From NCBI GenBank assembly GCA_002391105.1, contig DGRT01000061.1, forward strand, positions 1-12,524: a stretch of DNA of 12,524 bases, read 5' to 3'. Positions 6,738 through 12,524 of this stretch are shown here, piece by piece. The first letter of the stretch is position 1, and every line of letters starts with the position of its first letter. Source of the stretch: Lachnospiraceae bacterium UBA4381 (GTDB taxonomy: Bacteria > Bacillota > Clostridia > Lachnospirales > Lachnospiraceae). The position numbers and the translations under genes are program-made. The notes under the pieces are model-generated. The model searched no databases and was not told where the DNA came from. It worked only from the letters and a program-made list of their open reading frames with translations.

Positions 6738-7541
6738 ATGAATATACAGAAAATGATTGAGATAAAGAAAGAATATGGTATCTCTAATAATATGATAGCT
6801 CAGATGTCCGGAGTTCCGATGGGTACTGTTCAGAAGATTTTCAGTGGTGAAACCATATCACCTAGATATGATACACTAATGGCTTTATCAGAAATGTTTG
6901 AGAAAATTATGGCAGGTGAGGTTCAGGAACCTGTAGCAGCTTATAAAGTCACTTCGAGTGGGAGTGATTCGATTTCTAAAAAGGATTATGAGAACAAAAC
7001 AATTGAGGATTATATTGCGCTTCCGGAGGGGACTCGTATAGAATTAATAGATGGAAGATTCTACGATATGGCTGCGCCAACAACGATTCATCAAAAGATT
7101 GGATTTGAGTTATGTCACTTATTTGAAGGATACATAGAGGCAAATGGTGGGCAGTGCGTTCCTTTTGTTGCACCAACAGATGTTCAACTGGACTGCGATA
7201 ATAAAACTATGATTCAACCGGACGTTTTGGTTGTGTGCGATAGAAGTAAAATAACCAGAGCGAGGATAGTAGGTGCACCGGATTTGATAGTTGAAGTTGT
7301 TTCTCCAAGCAATGCTATGGTTGATCTGATAATAAAGCTTGAAAAGTATAAAAAGGCAGGGGTAAAGGAGTACTGGGTGGTTTTTCCTGATGATAAGACA
7401 ATATTTGTATATGATTTTACAAAAAAAGATGAACCTGTTCGTTATTCATTTGAGGATACTATTCCGGTTGGAATATGGGATGGTAAATGTGAGATAGATT
7501 TAAAAAAGCTATATAAAAAGATTGAGTTTATGTATCAGTAA
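6738..7541 (+). CDS. XRE-type HTH fused to a Uma2 (DUF820) PD-(D/E)XK nuclease-fold domain
   Basis: 267 residues. Residues about 5-58 form a Cro/CI-like helix-turn-helix: SNNMIAQMSGV, then PMGTVQKIFSGET as recognition helix, then SPRYDTLMALSEMFE. A linker (about 60-85) leads to the Uma2 domain (about 88-262): IEDYIALPEGTRIELIDG, APTTIHQ, QPDVLVV with Asp162, APDLIVEVVSPSN with Glu186, then IKLEKYKKAGVKEYWVVFP with candidate catalytic Lys200 or Lys203. The acidic residues of the PD-(D/E)XK site are present. Uma2 proteins are named as endonucleases by fold; no substrate is established for this type. AGGAGG (6724-6729) lies 8 nt before the ATG. It stands alone, with its own promoter and a shared terminator. 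It may be a DNA-binding or DNA-cleaving orphan, or a domesticated regulator. Confidence 0.88.
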   Translation: MNIQKMIEIKKEYGISNNMIAQMSGVPMGTVQKIFSGETISPRYDTLMALSEMFEKIMAGEVQEPVAAYKVTSSGSDSISKKDYENKTIEDYIALPEGTRIELIDGRFYDMAAPTTIHQKIGFELCHLFEGYIEANGGQCVPFVAPTDVQLDCDNKTMIQPDVLVVCDRSKITRARIVGAPDLIVEVVSPSNAMVDLIIKLEKYKKAGVKEYWVVFPDDKTIFVYDFTKKDEPVRYSFEDTIPVGIWDGKCEIDLKKLYKKIEFMYQ

Positions 7542-7585
7542 TTACTTTTAGATACTTTTCTGTAGAGTATTACAAATAAGATAGG

Positions 7586-7626
7586 AAAAGGCATACCATA
7601 GTTTGGTAGCTTTGGTATGCCTTATT
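7586..7626. terminator. Bidirectional terminator between converging genes
   Basis: A perfect 11-bp stem pairs AAGGCATACCA (7588-7598) with TGGTATGCCTT (7613-7623) around a 14-nt loop. The plus strand continues ATTATTT; on the minus strand the stem is followed by TTCCTATC after the A7586-7589 run, giving a U-rich tail both ways. It lies 44 nt after the Uma2 stop and 5 nt from the convergent gene's stop. Confidence 0.88.
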
Positions 7627-7628
7627 AT

Positions 7629-8987
7629 TTATCTGAGATCTACATAGTCCCACATGAAATTATAACCGGTGAGTGTGGCGGGGTCTATGGTCAGCCAGTC
7701 GTTGGTTACCATGTGTACGCCCGTGTCATCTACTATTTCATCATAGCAATGTATATACAGCTCACCGCTTTGCTCTATCTCGATTACATCTGCATATTGC
7801 GATCTGGTGAACTGTGCGCATCTTTCCAGTATTATTCCGATATCATAAGGCTCCTGCGGTGGAGGTGGCGGGGTAGGATCCAGAATAACAGCTTCCGTAG
7901 TAGCCTGAGTGGTAGCCTGTGTTGTGATCTGTGTTGTGGCTTCAGTAATAGACTGATCGTAAGCATAGAAGTTAATACGATTTTCAGATATTTCATATTC
8001 AATCTTCCTGCCTGGTCGTACCATAGCTACATAAGCTGAGGTTCCATCAATCCAGTCAAAGGTTCCGAGTATAAACTGATTTATGCCCTTGCTGTAGAAA
8101 TCAGTAAGGGTAAGTGTACCCCAGGCTGCGTCTTTAACAACCAGATTCTTGTTTTCCCAGGAACCATAGAATTCGGTTACCTCGCCTGACTGATCAACAG
8201 ATTCTCCGCTTCCGTCAAAGAGATTTCCCCATTTGATAGTTACACATGCATTAATGTCGTCATCCTCAGTTTCTATATCTGCATTCATCCACATCTCGCT
8301 ATGGTTATTTGCCTTATAATAAGGATCATTTAACATATACATCTTCCATCCGCCATTAGCAAGAGGATGCTTGGAGAAGTAGATTGCATCTGAAGGAATG
8401 CCGTCATGGATAACGCATTCGGTGTACCAGAAGAAGTCGGCTATATTTGGCTGGTCATCGGTTGACATACTTGCTATAAATTCAGCAAGAACAATCTCAG
8501 GATCTTCGGTGGTTACTTCTTCGGTACTTGCTTTCTCTGATTTGTCGGTGTTATTAGAACTGTCGCTGCTATCGGATGCAGCTTTATCCGTAGTGGCTGA
8601 TGCATCTGCTTCGGAGCCGTTTGAACTATCCTTAGATGCTTCGTCCTGCTCTGCCGGTGAATCAGAAGAATTATCTGCAGTTATGAGTGAACTGCTGTCC
8701 GGTTCGGAACTGCCCTCTGCCAGACTTGGGTTTTCTTTGTCCTTTCTATAATCTGCTCTGAGATATCCAGGCATAACAAACAGCAGTATCATCGCTATAA
8801 TGGTTACAACTATTATAACGGATGAGATTATAATAGCGGGTAGAGCGCTGTTCGACTGCTTTGCACTTCCGGGTGGAGTGGGCTGCAGGTTGTAGTGAGG
8901 ATATACCGGCTGTGCCATATTATATCCGCATTTGTTGCAGAACTTTGCGCCGTCACGCAGCTTGGTACCACAATTTTCACAGAACAT
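7629..8987 (-). CDS. Zinc-ribbon single-pass membrane protein with large extracellular part, function unknown
   Basis: 452 residues. The N-terminus is a rubredoxin-like zinc ribbon with Cys3, Cys6, Cys17 and Cys20 (FCENCGTKL...AKFCNKCGYN). A Pro-rich stretch and one strong membrane helix (about 49-73) follow. A Ser/Asp/Glu/Ala-rich low-complexity linker (about 85-160) precedes a folded domain of about 185 residues (about 162-345; many aromatics, including NGGWKMYMLNDPYYK). Then come a Thr-rich linker with TTQ/TTE repeats (about 347-366), a DPTPPPPP run and a C-terminal domain of about 75 residues. The ribbon should be cytoplasmic and the rest outside. I do not recognise the extracellular domains. 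AGGAAGGGGG lies just upstream of the ATG. Zinc-ribbon/TM/linker proteins are common in Firmicutes; a sensor or envelope role is only a guess. It is monocistronic between a bidirectional terminator and a divergent spacer. Confidence 0.85.
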   Translation of the reverse strand: MFCENCGTKLRDGAKFCNKCGYNMAQPVYPHYNLQPTPPGSAKQSNSALPAIIISSVIIVVTIIAMILLFVMPGYLRADYRKDKENPSLAEGSSEPDSSSLITADNSSDSPAEQDEASKDSSNGSEADASATTDKAASDSSDSSNNTDKSEKASTEEVTTEDPEIVLAEFIASMSTDDQPNIADFFWYTECVIHDGIPSDAIYFSKHPLANGGWKMYMLNDPYYKANNHSEMWMNADIETEDDDINACVTIKWGNLFDGSGESVDQSGEVTEFYGSWENKNLVVKDAAWGTLTLTDFYSKGINQFILGTFDWIDGTSAYVAMVRPGRKIEYEISENRINFYAYDQSITEATTQITTQATTQATTEAVILDPTPPPPPQEPYDIGIILERCAQFTRSQYADVIEIEQSGELYIHCYDEIVDDTGVHMVTNDWLTIDPATLTGYNFMWDYVDLR

Positions 8988-9047
8988 ATTATTCCCCCTT
9001 CCTGTTGTGAATTGTTATATCTTGTTTTGTTGCTTTCTTTTTAAGAC

Positions 9048-9060
9048 TTTATGTCATAAA
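9048..9060. promoter_or_regulatory. Palindrome TTTATG-T-CATAAA
   Basis: Perfect 6-bp arms around one base, in the leader of the zinc-ribbon gene. Its core TATGTCATA recurs at 9188-9196 and, in reverse complement, at 5520-5528. Candidate protein-binding site. Confidence 0.35.
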
Positions 9061-9093
9061 TACATTTTATATGGTGTTGTCGTGTATGAAAAG

Positions 9094-9122
9094 GATATAG
9101 GAAGGTTTGACACAACTGTCAA
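9094..9122 (-). promoter_or_regulatory. Candidate promoter of the zinc-ribbon gene, overlapping a palindrome
   Basis: Minus strand: TTGACA (complement of 9117-9122), a 17-nt spacer and TATATC (complement of 9094-9099). The -35 is one arm of a perfect inverted repeat, TTGACA-CAAC-TGTCAA (9107-9122), a plausible operator. The leader would be about 100 nt. Confidence 0.45.
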
Positions 9123-9186
9123 AATTTACGGCGTGATGACTGTATATGTCGTGAGCTGCTTGTAAATATCCGGCTGGCGGGATCAG

Positions 9187-9199
9187 GATATGTCATATC
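9187..9199. promoter_or_regulatory. Palindrome GATATG-T-CATATC
   Basis: Perfect 6-bp arms around one base, in the same divergent spacer as the 9048-9060 palindrome and sharing its nine-base core. The rest of 8988-9353 holds no gene that I can support; a 61-codon minus-strand frame at 9119-9304 has no ribosome binding site. Confidence 0.35.
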
Positions 9200-9311
9200 T
9201 GTATGAGGTGTAGCCTGCGTCTCGCTGAACAAGATTTTTTCAAAAAATGAGTTAAGCGATTGTATGACTTGAATATTAACTATATTTTTTGTTTTATGAA
9301 TCAATATATTA

Positions 9312-9320
9312 TGCTATACT
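9312..9320 (+). promoter_or_regulatory. Extended -10 promoter of the diguanylate cyclase gene
   Basis: TGC followed by TATACT (9315-9320) is an extended -10 element. No good -35 lies at the right distance (TTTTAT at 9292-9297). The start would lie about 27 nt before the ATG. Confidence 0.6.
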
Positions 9321-9353
9321 AAAGATGTGTTATGATTAAGGAAGGAATAATTG

Positions 9354-10904
9354 ATGGGGGATCATAAATATAAAAAACTTCATTATATTATTGAGGTTGG
9401 TATAGTTACAATAGCGGCTATACTTCAGGTTATTGCGGTTTATTTTGTAATATCAGGACAGATGACCAGAAGTGTGGCGCTTTTTATAATGTCATATGTA
9501 CTTATGCTTGTTCTGGCGATTCAATCTAATGTCATAAGATGTTATATTGGCAGAAAATATGAAGAAAGTGCCAAGGTTAATATAACTTTTTCCAGAATAG
9601 CCAATTCTCTCGCTTCTGATTATGACAGCGTATATTATCTTGATATGGATGACCATAGCTATGTTGAATATGCCATGAAAGATGCTGGTGCAGATAGCCT
9701 CGCGGTTTTGTCATCCGGTGATGATTTTTTTGCGGATACTCGTAAGAATACAGAGCTTCTGGTATTTGAAAATGATAGAAAGAAGTTTACTGATGTCATT
9801 AATGAGGAACGTCTGTCAAAGGCATTTAGGAATGGAGAGATCATACATCTTGATTACAGACTTGTGCTGAATGATGAAGTTGTTTATTATAATCTGAAGG
9901 TTACACAGGGAGTAGGAGATGATGACAGATATATAATCATAGGTGTTAAGAATGTAGATGCAGAGACCAGAGCAAGGCTTAGCGATAAGGATAAGATAAG
10001 CAGGGGTATAGTATTTAACAAGGTTGCTGATGCACTGGCTACTAACTATGAGGTGCTTTACTATATAGACCTGACTACAGATGAGTATGAGGAGTACAGC
10101 TCCAGCAAGGAATATGCCCAGCTTGATTTAGGTCAGCATGGAATGGATTTCTTTCAGGATACAAAGCTCAATATGGCTCGTGATATATATTCTGAGGACT
10201 ATCCTATGATGGCACAACTGATGGACAAGAACAACTTTATCAATGTTCTTAATACATCTAAGAGAGTGACTGCAACATATCGACTTGTAATTAATGGAAA
10301 TCCTGAATATATGGAGCTTAGGGCTATCAGGGTTAAGAACGATGAGAATCATGTGGTTCTTGGTGTCGTAAATATAGATGAAAGTGTGAAGCGTGAAGCG
10401 GAACTGAAGTACAAACTCGATAATGTAATGAATATGGCAAACCGTGATGCTCTTACGGGAGTTAAGAATAAGAATGCCTATACTATTACGGAAAATGAAC
10501 TGAATCAGAAGATCAGCCAGAAAGAAGAGCTTGCCTTTGCGGTTGTTGTCTGTGATGTAAATAATCTGAAGAGAGTAAATGATACGATGGGGCATAAGGT
10601 AGGCGATGAGTATATCCGTAGCGCCTGCATGATGGTCTGTAAGGTATTTAAACATAGTCCGGTTTACCGTGTTGGTGGTGATGAGTTTGTTGCAATAATG
10701 CGCGGTGATGATTATGAGAACAGGAATGCGCTCCTTCAGGAGCTGAGGACACAGGTAGAGATAAATAAAGAAGAAGGTATGGTGGTACTCGCCAGTGGTA
10801 TGGCTGAGTATGTGGCGGGAGTCAGCATTTCCCTTGCTGATGTTTTTGAAAAAGCGGATAAAGAGATGTATATAAACAAGAAGCAGTTAAAGCAGATGCT
10901 GTAA
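9354..10904 (+). CDS. Membrane-anchored diguanylate cyclase with duplicated sensor domain (GGDEF)
   Basis: 516 residues. Two N-terminal membrane helices (about 11-34 and 39-62) are followed by two related sensor modules (about 78-202 and 221-342). The modules align by eye: FSRIANSLASDYDSVYYLD with FNKVADALATNYEVLYYID, and DDFFADTRKN with MDFFQDTKLN. They look PAS-like. The GGDEF domain (about 363-513) has NRDALTGVKN, metal Asp401 in CDVNNLKRVNDTMGH, and an intact GGDEF at 441-445, so c-di-GMP synthesis from two GTP is expected. The inhibitory RxxD is absent: FKHS (432-435) occupies its place. No EAL domain is present. The ATG at 9354 is preferred over the TTG at 9351 for better spacing (8 nt) from AGGAAGG. 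No clear terminator separates it from the next gene 123 nt on, so read-through is possible. The sensed signal is unknown. Confidence 0.92.
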   Translation: MGDHKYKKLHYIIEVGIVTIAAILQVIAVYFVISGQMTRSVALFIMSYVLMLVLAIQSNVIRCYIGRKYEESAKVNITFSRIANSLASDYDSVYYLDMDDHSYVEYAMKDAGADSLAVLSSGDDFFADTRKNTELLVFENDRKKFTDVINEERLSKAFRNGEIIHLDYRLVLNDEVVYYNLKVTQGVGDDDRYIIIGVKNVDAETRARLSDKDKISRGIVFNKVADALATNYEVLYYIDLTTDEYEEYSSSKEYAQLDLGQHGMDFFQDTKLNMARDIYSEDYPMMAQLMDKNNFINVLNTSKRVTATYRLVINGNPEYMELRAIRVKNDENHVVLGVVNIDESVKREAELKYKLDNVMNMANRDALTGVKNKNAYTITENELNQKISQKEELAFAVVVCDVNNLKRVNDTMGHKVGDEYIRSACMMVCKVFKHSPVYRVGGDEFVAIMRGDDYENRNALLQELRTQVEINKEEGMVVLASGMAEYVAGVSISLADVFEKADKEMYINKKQLKQML

Positions 10905-11027
10905 CAATACTGTTTTGGCGCATTAATTGGTGTTTATTATTATTTGTAACTTTACTGACAACTATGCAGACTGCTGGATCATAAGCTTCATGCATAAGAG
11001 ATTAAGAAAGAATAGAGAGTAGACAAA

Positions 11028-11912
11028 ATGAGTGATTATATTTTGAGTTGTTCGGCTTCCTGTGATTTAAGTCCGGAGTGGACAAAGAAAAGGGATTTGC
11101 ATTATGTAAACTTCAATATCACAGTCGATGGTAAAAGCATGAAGGATGACATGGGGATAAGTTTATCCCCCAGAGAACTTGTAAAGATGATGCAGGCTGG
11201 TGCAGAGTGTAAGACCTCAATGGTAAGCATTGGTGAATATGTAGATTACTTCAGACCGTTTCTTGATGCAGGAAAGGATCTGATCCATGTATCGCTTTCC
11301 TCAGGAATATCAGGAACATTTAATAGTGCCCGTCAGGCTGGGGAAATGCTTAGAGAAGAGTATCCGGACAGAAAGATATATATATTTGATTCCCTTGCTG
11401 CTTCTTCCGGATATGGTCTTTTGATGGAGCTTGCGGCAGATAAAAGAGACGAGGGTCTGTCAGTTGATGAGCTTGCTGAGTGGATAGAGTCTAACAGACT
11501 TAATATACGTCACTGGTTTTTCTCCACAGATCTTTCATTTTATATCAAGGGTGGACGTATATCCAAGACAGCAGGTACAGTAGGACAGGTGCTGAATATT
11601 TGTCCGCTTCTGGATGTGGATCTGGAAGGACGTTTGATTCCAAGAGAAAAGATCAGAACCAAGAAAAAGGTTGTAAAGCGTATCGTCGAGAAAATGATCG
11701 AGGATGCTGATGGCGGATTAAACTATAATGGTAAAGTATTTATTTCGGATTCAGATATCGAGCTTGGCAATCAGGTTCAAAGCCTGATAGAGGAGATATT
11801 CCCGCAGTTAAAGGGCAAAATAGTGAGATTTGATATAGGCTGTACTATAGCAAGTCATACCGGTCCCGGAACTGTAGCCCTGTTCTTCTATGGTAAGAAG
11901 AGAGTAAATTAG
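11028..11912 (+). CDS. DegV-family fatty-acid-binding protein (FakB-like)
   Basis: 294 residues, slightly longer than the usual 280 or so. DegV/FakB proteins bind a fatty acid and present it to the kinase FakA, which makes acyl-phosphate for phospholipid synthesis. Visible family features are CKTSMVSIGEY (Thr63-Ser64, lipid carboxylate site), LSSGISGTFNSAR (90-102), FYIKGGRISK (171-180) and the C-terminal HTGPGTVALFFYG (277-289) with the conserved His277. The N-terminal SCSASCDLS block replaces the usual TDS-x-DL. The ribosome binding site is weak (AGAGAG 8 nt before the ATG), and I see no strong promoter in 10905-11027. It is followed by an HD-domain gene with an 11-nt gap. No fakA is in the window, so the kinase partner would be elsewhere. 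The lipid specificity is not readable here. Confidence 0.9.
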   Translation: MSDYILSCSASCDLSPEWTKKRDLHYVNFNITVDGKSMKDDMGISLSPRELVKMMQAGAECKTSMVSIGEYVDYFRPFLDAGKDLIHVSLSSGISGTFNSARQAGEMLREEYPDRKIYIFDSLAASSGYGLLMELAADKRDEGLSVDELAEWIESNRLNIRHWFFSTDLSFYIKGGRISKTAGTVGQVLNICPLLDVDLEGRLIPREKIRTKKKVVKRIVEKMIEDADGGLNYNGKVFISDSDIELGNQVQSLIEEIFPQLKGKIVRFDIGCTIASHTGPGTVALFFYGKKRVN

Positions 11913-11923
11913 GAGGAAGCCGA

Positions 11924-12385
11924 ATGATATATACTGAGCTAACCTGCCGTGCTATGAAGGTGGCGTATGATGCTCATCATGGAGCGGTAGATAAGTCAGG
12001 GGTTCCATATATATTTCATCCTATCCATCTGGCTGAGCAGATGAAGGATGAAGATACCTGTGTTGTTGCGCTTCTCCACGATGTGGTAGAGGATACGGAT
12101 GTTACGTTGGAGAATCTTAGGGAGTATGGTTTTACGGAGAAGCAGCTCGAGGCTATAAGTCTTTTGACGCATGTTGGACTACCGCACGGGGCAACGGAAG
12201 AGGAAAAGGATGAAGACTATTATGCTTATGTCAGTAAGATAAAGGATAATCCTATAGCCCGTGCCGTGAAGCTGGCGGATCTTGCTCATAATTCAGACAG
12301 AACGCGTATTATGGATAAAAGAAATAGCAAAAAGAATGAGCATAGATACGAAAAATATAAAAATGCCATGAATATACTAGCCTGA
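11924..12385 (+). CDS. Small HD-domain hydrolase, (p)ppGpp-hydrolase-like (SAH/MESH1-type)
   Basis: 153 residues, only an HD domain. It carries the metal and active-site set of the RelA/SpoT hydrolase domain: His32 in FHPIHLAEQ, His52-Asp53 and Glu56-Asp57 in LLHDVVEDTDV, and Asp119 and Asn123 in KLADLAHNSD. There is no synthetase, TGS or ACT domain. Family knowledge suggests a Mn-dependent 3'-pyrophosphohydrolase acting on ppGpp, though some single-domain relatives may use other nucleotides. AGGAGG (11911-11916) lies 7 nt before the ATG and overlaps the TAG stop of the DegV gene (11910-11912), so the two should be translationally coupled. A terminator follows 5 nt after the stop. The pairing with a DegV protein may be functional or only positional. 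Confidence 0.87.
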   Translation: MIYTELTCRAMKVAYDAHHGAVDKSGVPYIFHPIHLAEQMKDEDTCVVALLHDVVEDTDVTLENLREYGFTEKQLEAISLLTHVGLPHGATEEEKDEDYYAYVSKIKDNPIARAVKLADLAHNSDRTRIMDKRNSKKNEHRYEKYKNAMNILA

Positions 12386-12389
12386 AATA

Positions 12390-12430
12390 AACCTCTTTAC
12401 TGTAAAAGGTAGAGAGGTTTTAGTATTTTT
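12390..12430 (+). terminator. Rho-independent terminator of the DegV-HD operon
   Basis: An 11-bp stem pairs 12390-12400 with 12409-12419 (one G-U pair, 8-nt loop), with a T-rich run TTTTAGTATTTTT from 12418 to 12430. Confidence 0.88.
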
Positions 12431-12435
12431 AATCA

Positions 12436-12524
12436 GATAGAACACTGCGCTTGCAACTTGGATAGAGCAGTGCGCGTACAACCTAGATAGAATACTGTAT
12501 GTACAACCTAGATAGAATACTGCA
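12436..12524. repeat. 25-bp tandem repeat array, continuing past the window end
   Basis: Units start with GATAGA at 12436, 12461, 12486 and 12511 (the last is cut after 14 bases). Period is exactly 25 bp with no spacers. Units 2 and 3 end in GTACAACCTA; unit 1 ends in TTGCAACTTG. Units 3 and 4 share GATAGAATACTG. The units become more alike toward the window end, so the array may extend well beyond it. The contiguous period rules against CRISPR. Confidence 0.85.

Noticed and set aside
7617..8039. A 140-residue plus-strand gene
   Set aside because: It is the antisense shadow of the C-terminal part of the zinc-ribbon gene and starts inside the bidirectional terminator.
8398..8751. A 117-residue Ser/Leu-rich plus-strand frame
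   Set aside because: It is the complement of the Ser/Asp-rich linker of the zinc-ribbon protein. Low-complexity coding DNA commonly leaves the opposite strand open.
9119..9304. A 61-residue minus-strand gene in the divergent spacer
   Set aside because: No ribosome binding site, no recognisable domain, and it runs through palindromes and an A/T run.
12436..12524. CRISPR array
   Set aside because: Units are contiguous at 25 bp with no unique spacers, and no cas gene is present.

Overview
The window reads as low-GC Firmicute chromosome, most likely a Lachnospiraceae member of the Butyrivibrio type. The grounds are A/T-rich coding and spacer DNA, strong AGGAGG ribosome binding sites, U-tailed hairpin terminators, a sortase-style surface protein with SpaA domains, and protein families I associate with that group (XRE-Uma2 fusion, zinc-ribbon membrane protein, long serine acetyltransferase, GGDEF proteins with N-terminal sensor repeats). 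The genus is inference. No rRNA, tRNA, CRISPR array or intact mobile element is visible.

Layout: (1) 1-2308, the 3' part of a large repetitive cell-surface protein, with three tandem ~110-120-residue modules, three SpaA/prealbumin-like domains, a Pro/Thr stalk and a C-terminal anchor, closed by a strong terminator. (2) 2373-2660, a decayed C-terminal piece of an Rpn/PD-(D/E)XK transposase-family protein. (3) 2653-5220, a vitamin B6 salvage module: a MocR/PdxR-type regulator transcribed away from a pyridoxal/pyridoxamine kinase, with both promoters visible in a 252-bp divergent spacer. (4) 5221-5595, a gene-poor stretch with short direct repeats, a terminator and a structured, GC-richer leader. 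(5) 5596-6519, serine acetyltransferase, the first step of cysteine synthesis. (6) 6738-7541, an HTH-Uma2 nuclease-fold protein. It converges on (7) 7629-8987, a zinc-ribbon single-pass membrane protein of unknown role; the two share a bidirectional terminator. (8) 8988-9353, a divergent spacer with several palindromes. (9) 9354-10904, a membrane diguanylate cyclase. (10) 11028-12385, a DegV/FakB-like fatty-acid-binding protein coupled to a small HD-type ppGpp-hydrolase-like enzyme, closed by a terminator. (11) 12436-12524, a 25-bp tandem repeat that runs off the window end.

How genes connect: the regulator/kinase pair is a coherent unit, since MocR proteins bind PLP and the kinase makes it. 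The DegV-HD pair is almost certainly one operon (11-nt gap, with the ribosome binding site starting inside the upstream stop codon). Other neighbours look independent, each with its own terminator or promoter. Most of the window is ordinary chromosome. The parts most worth a second look are the unusual anchor motif of the surface protein, the cysE leader, the terminal 25-bp array, and the palindromes sharing TATGTCATA.
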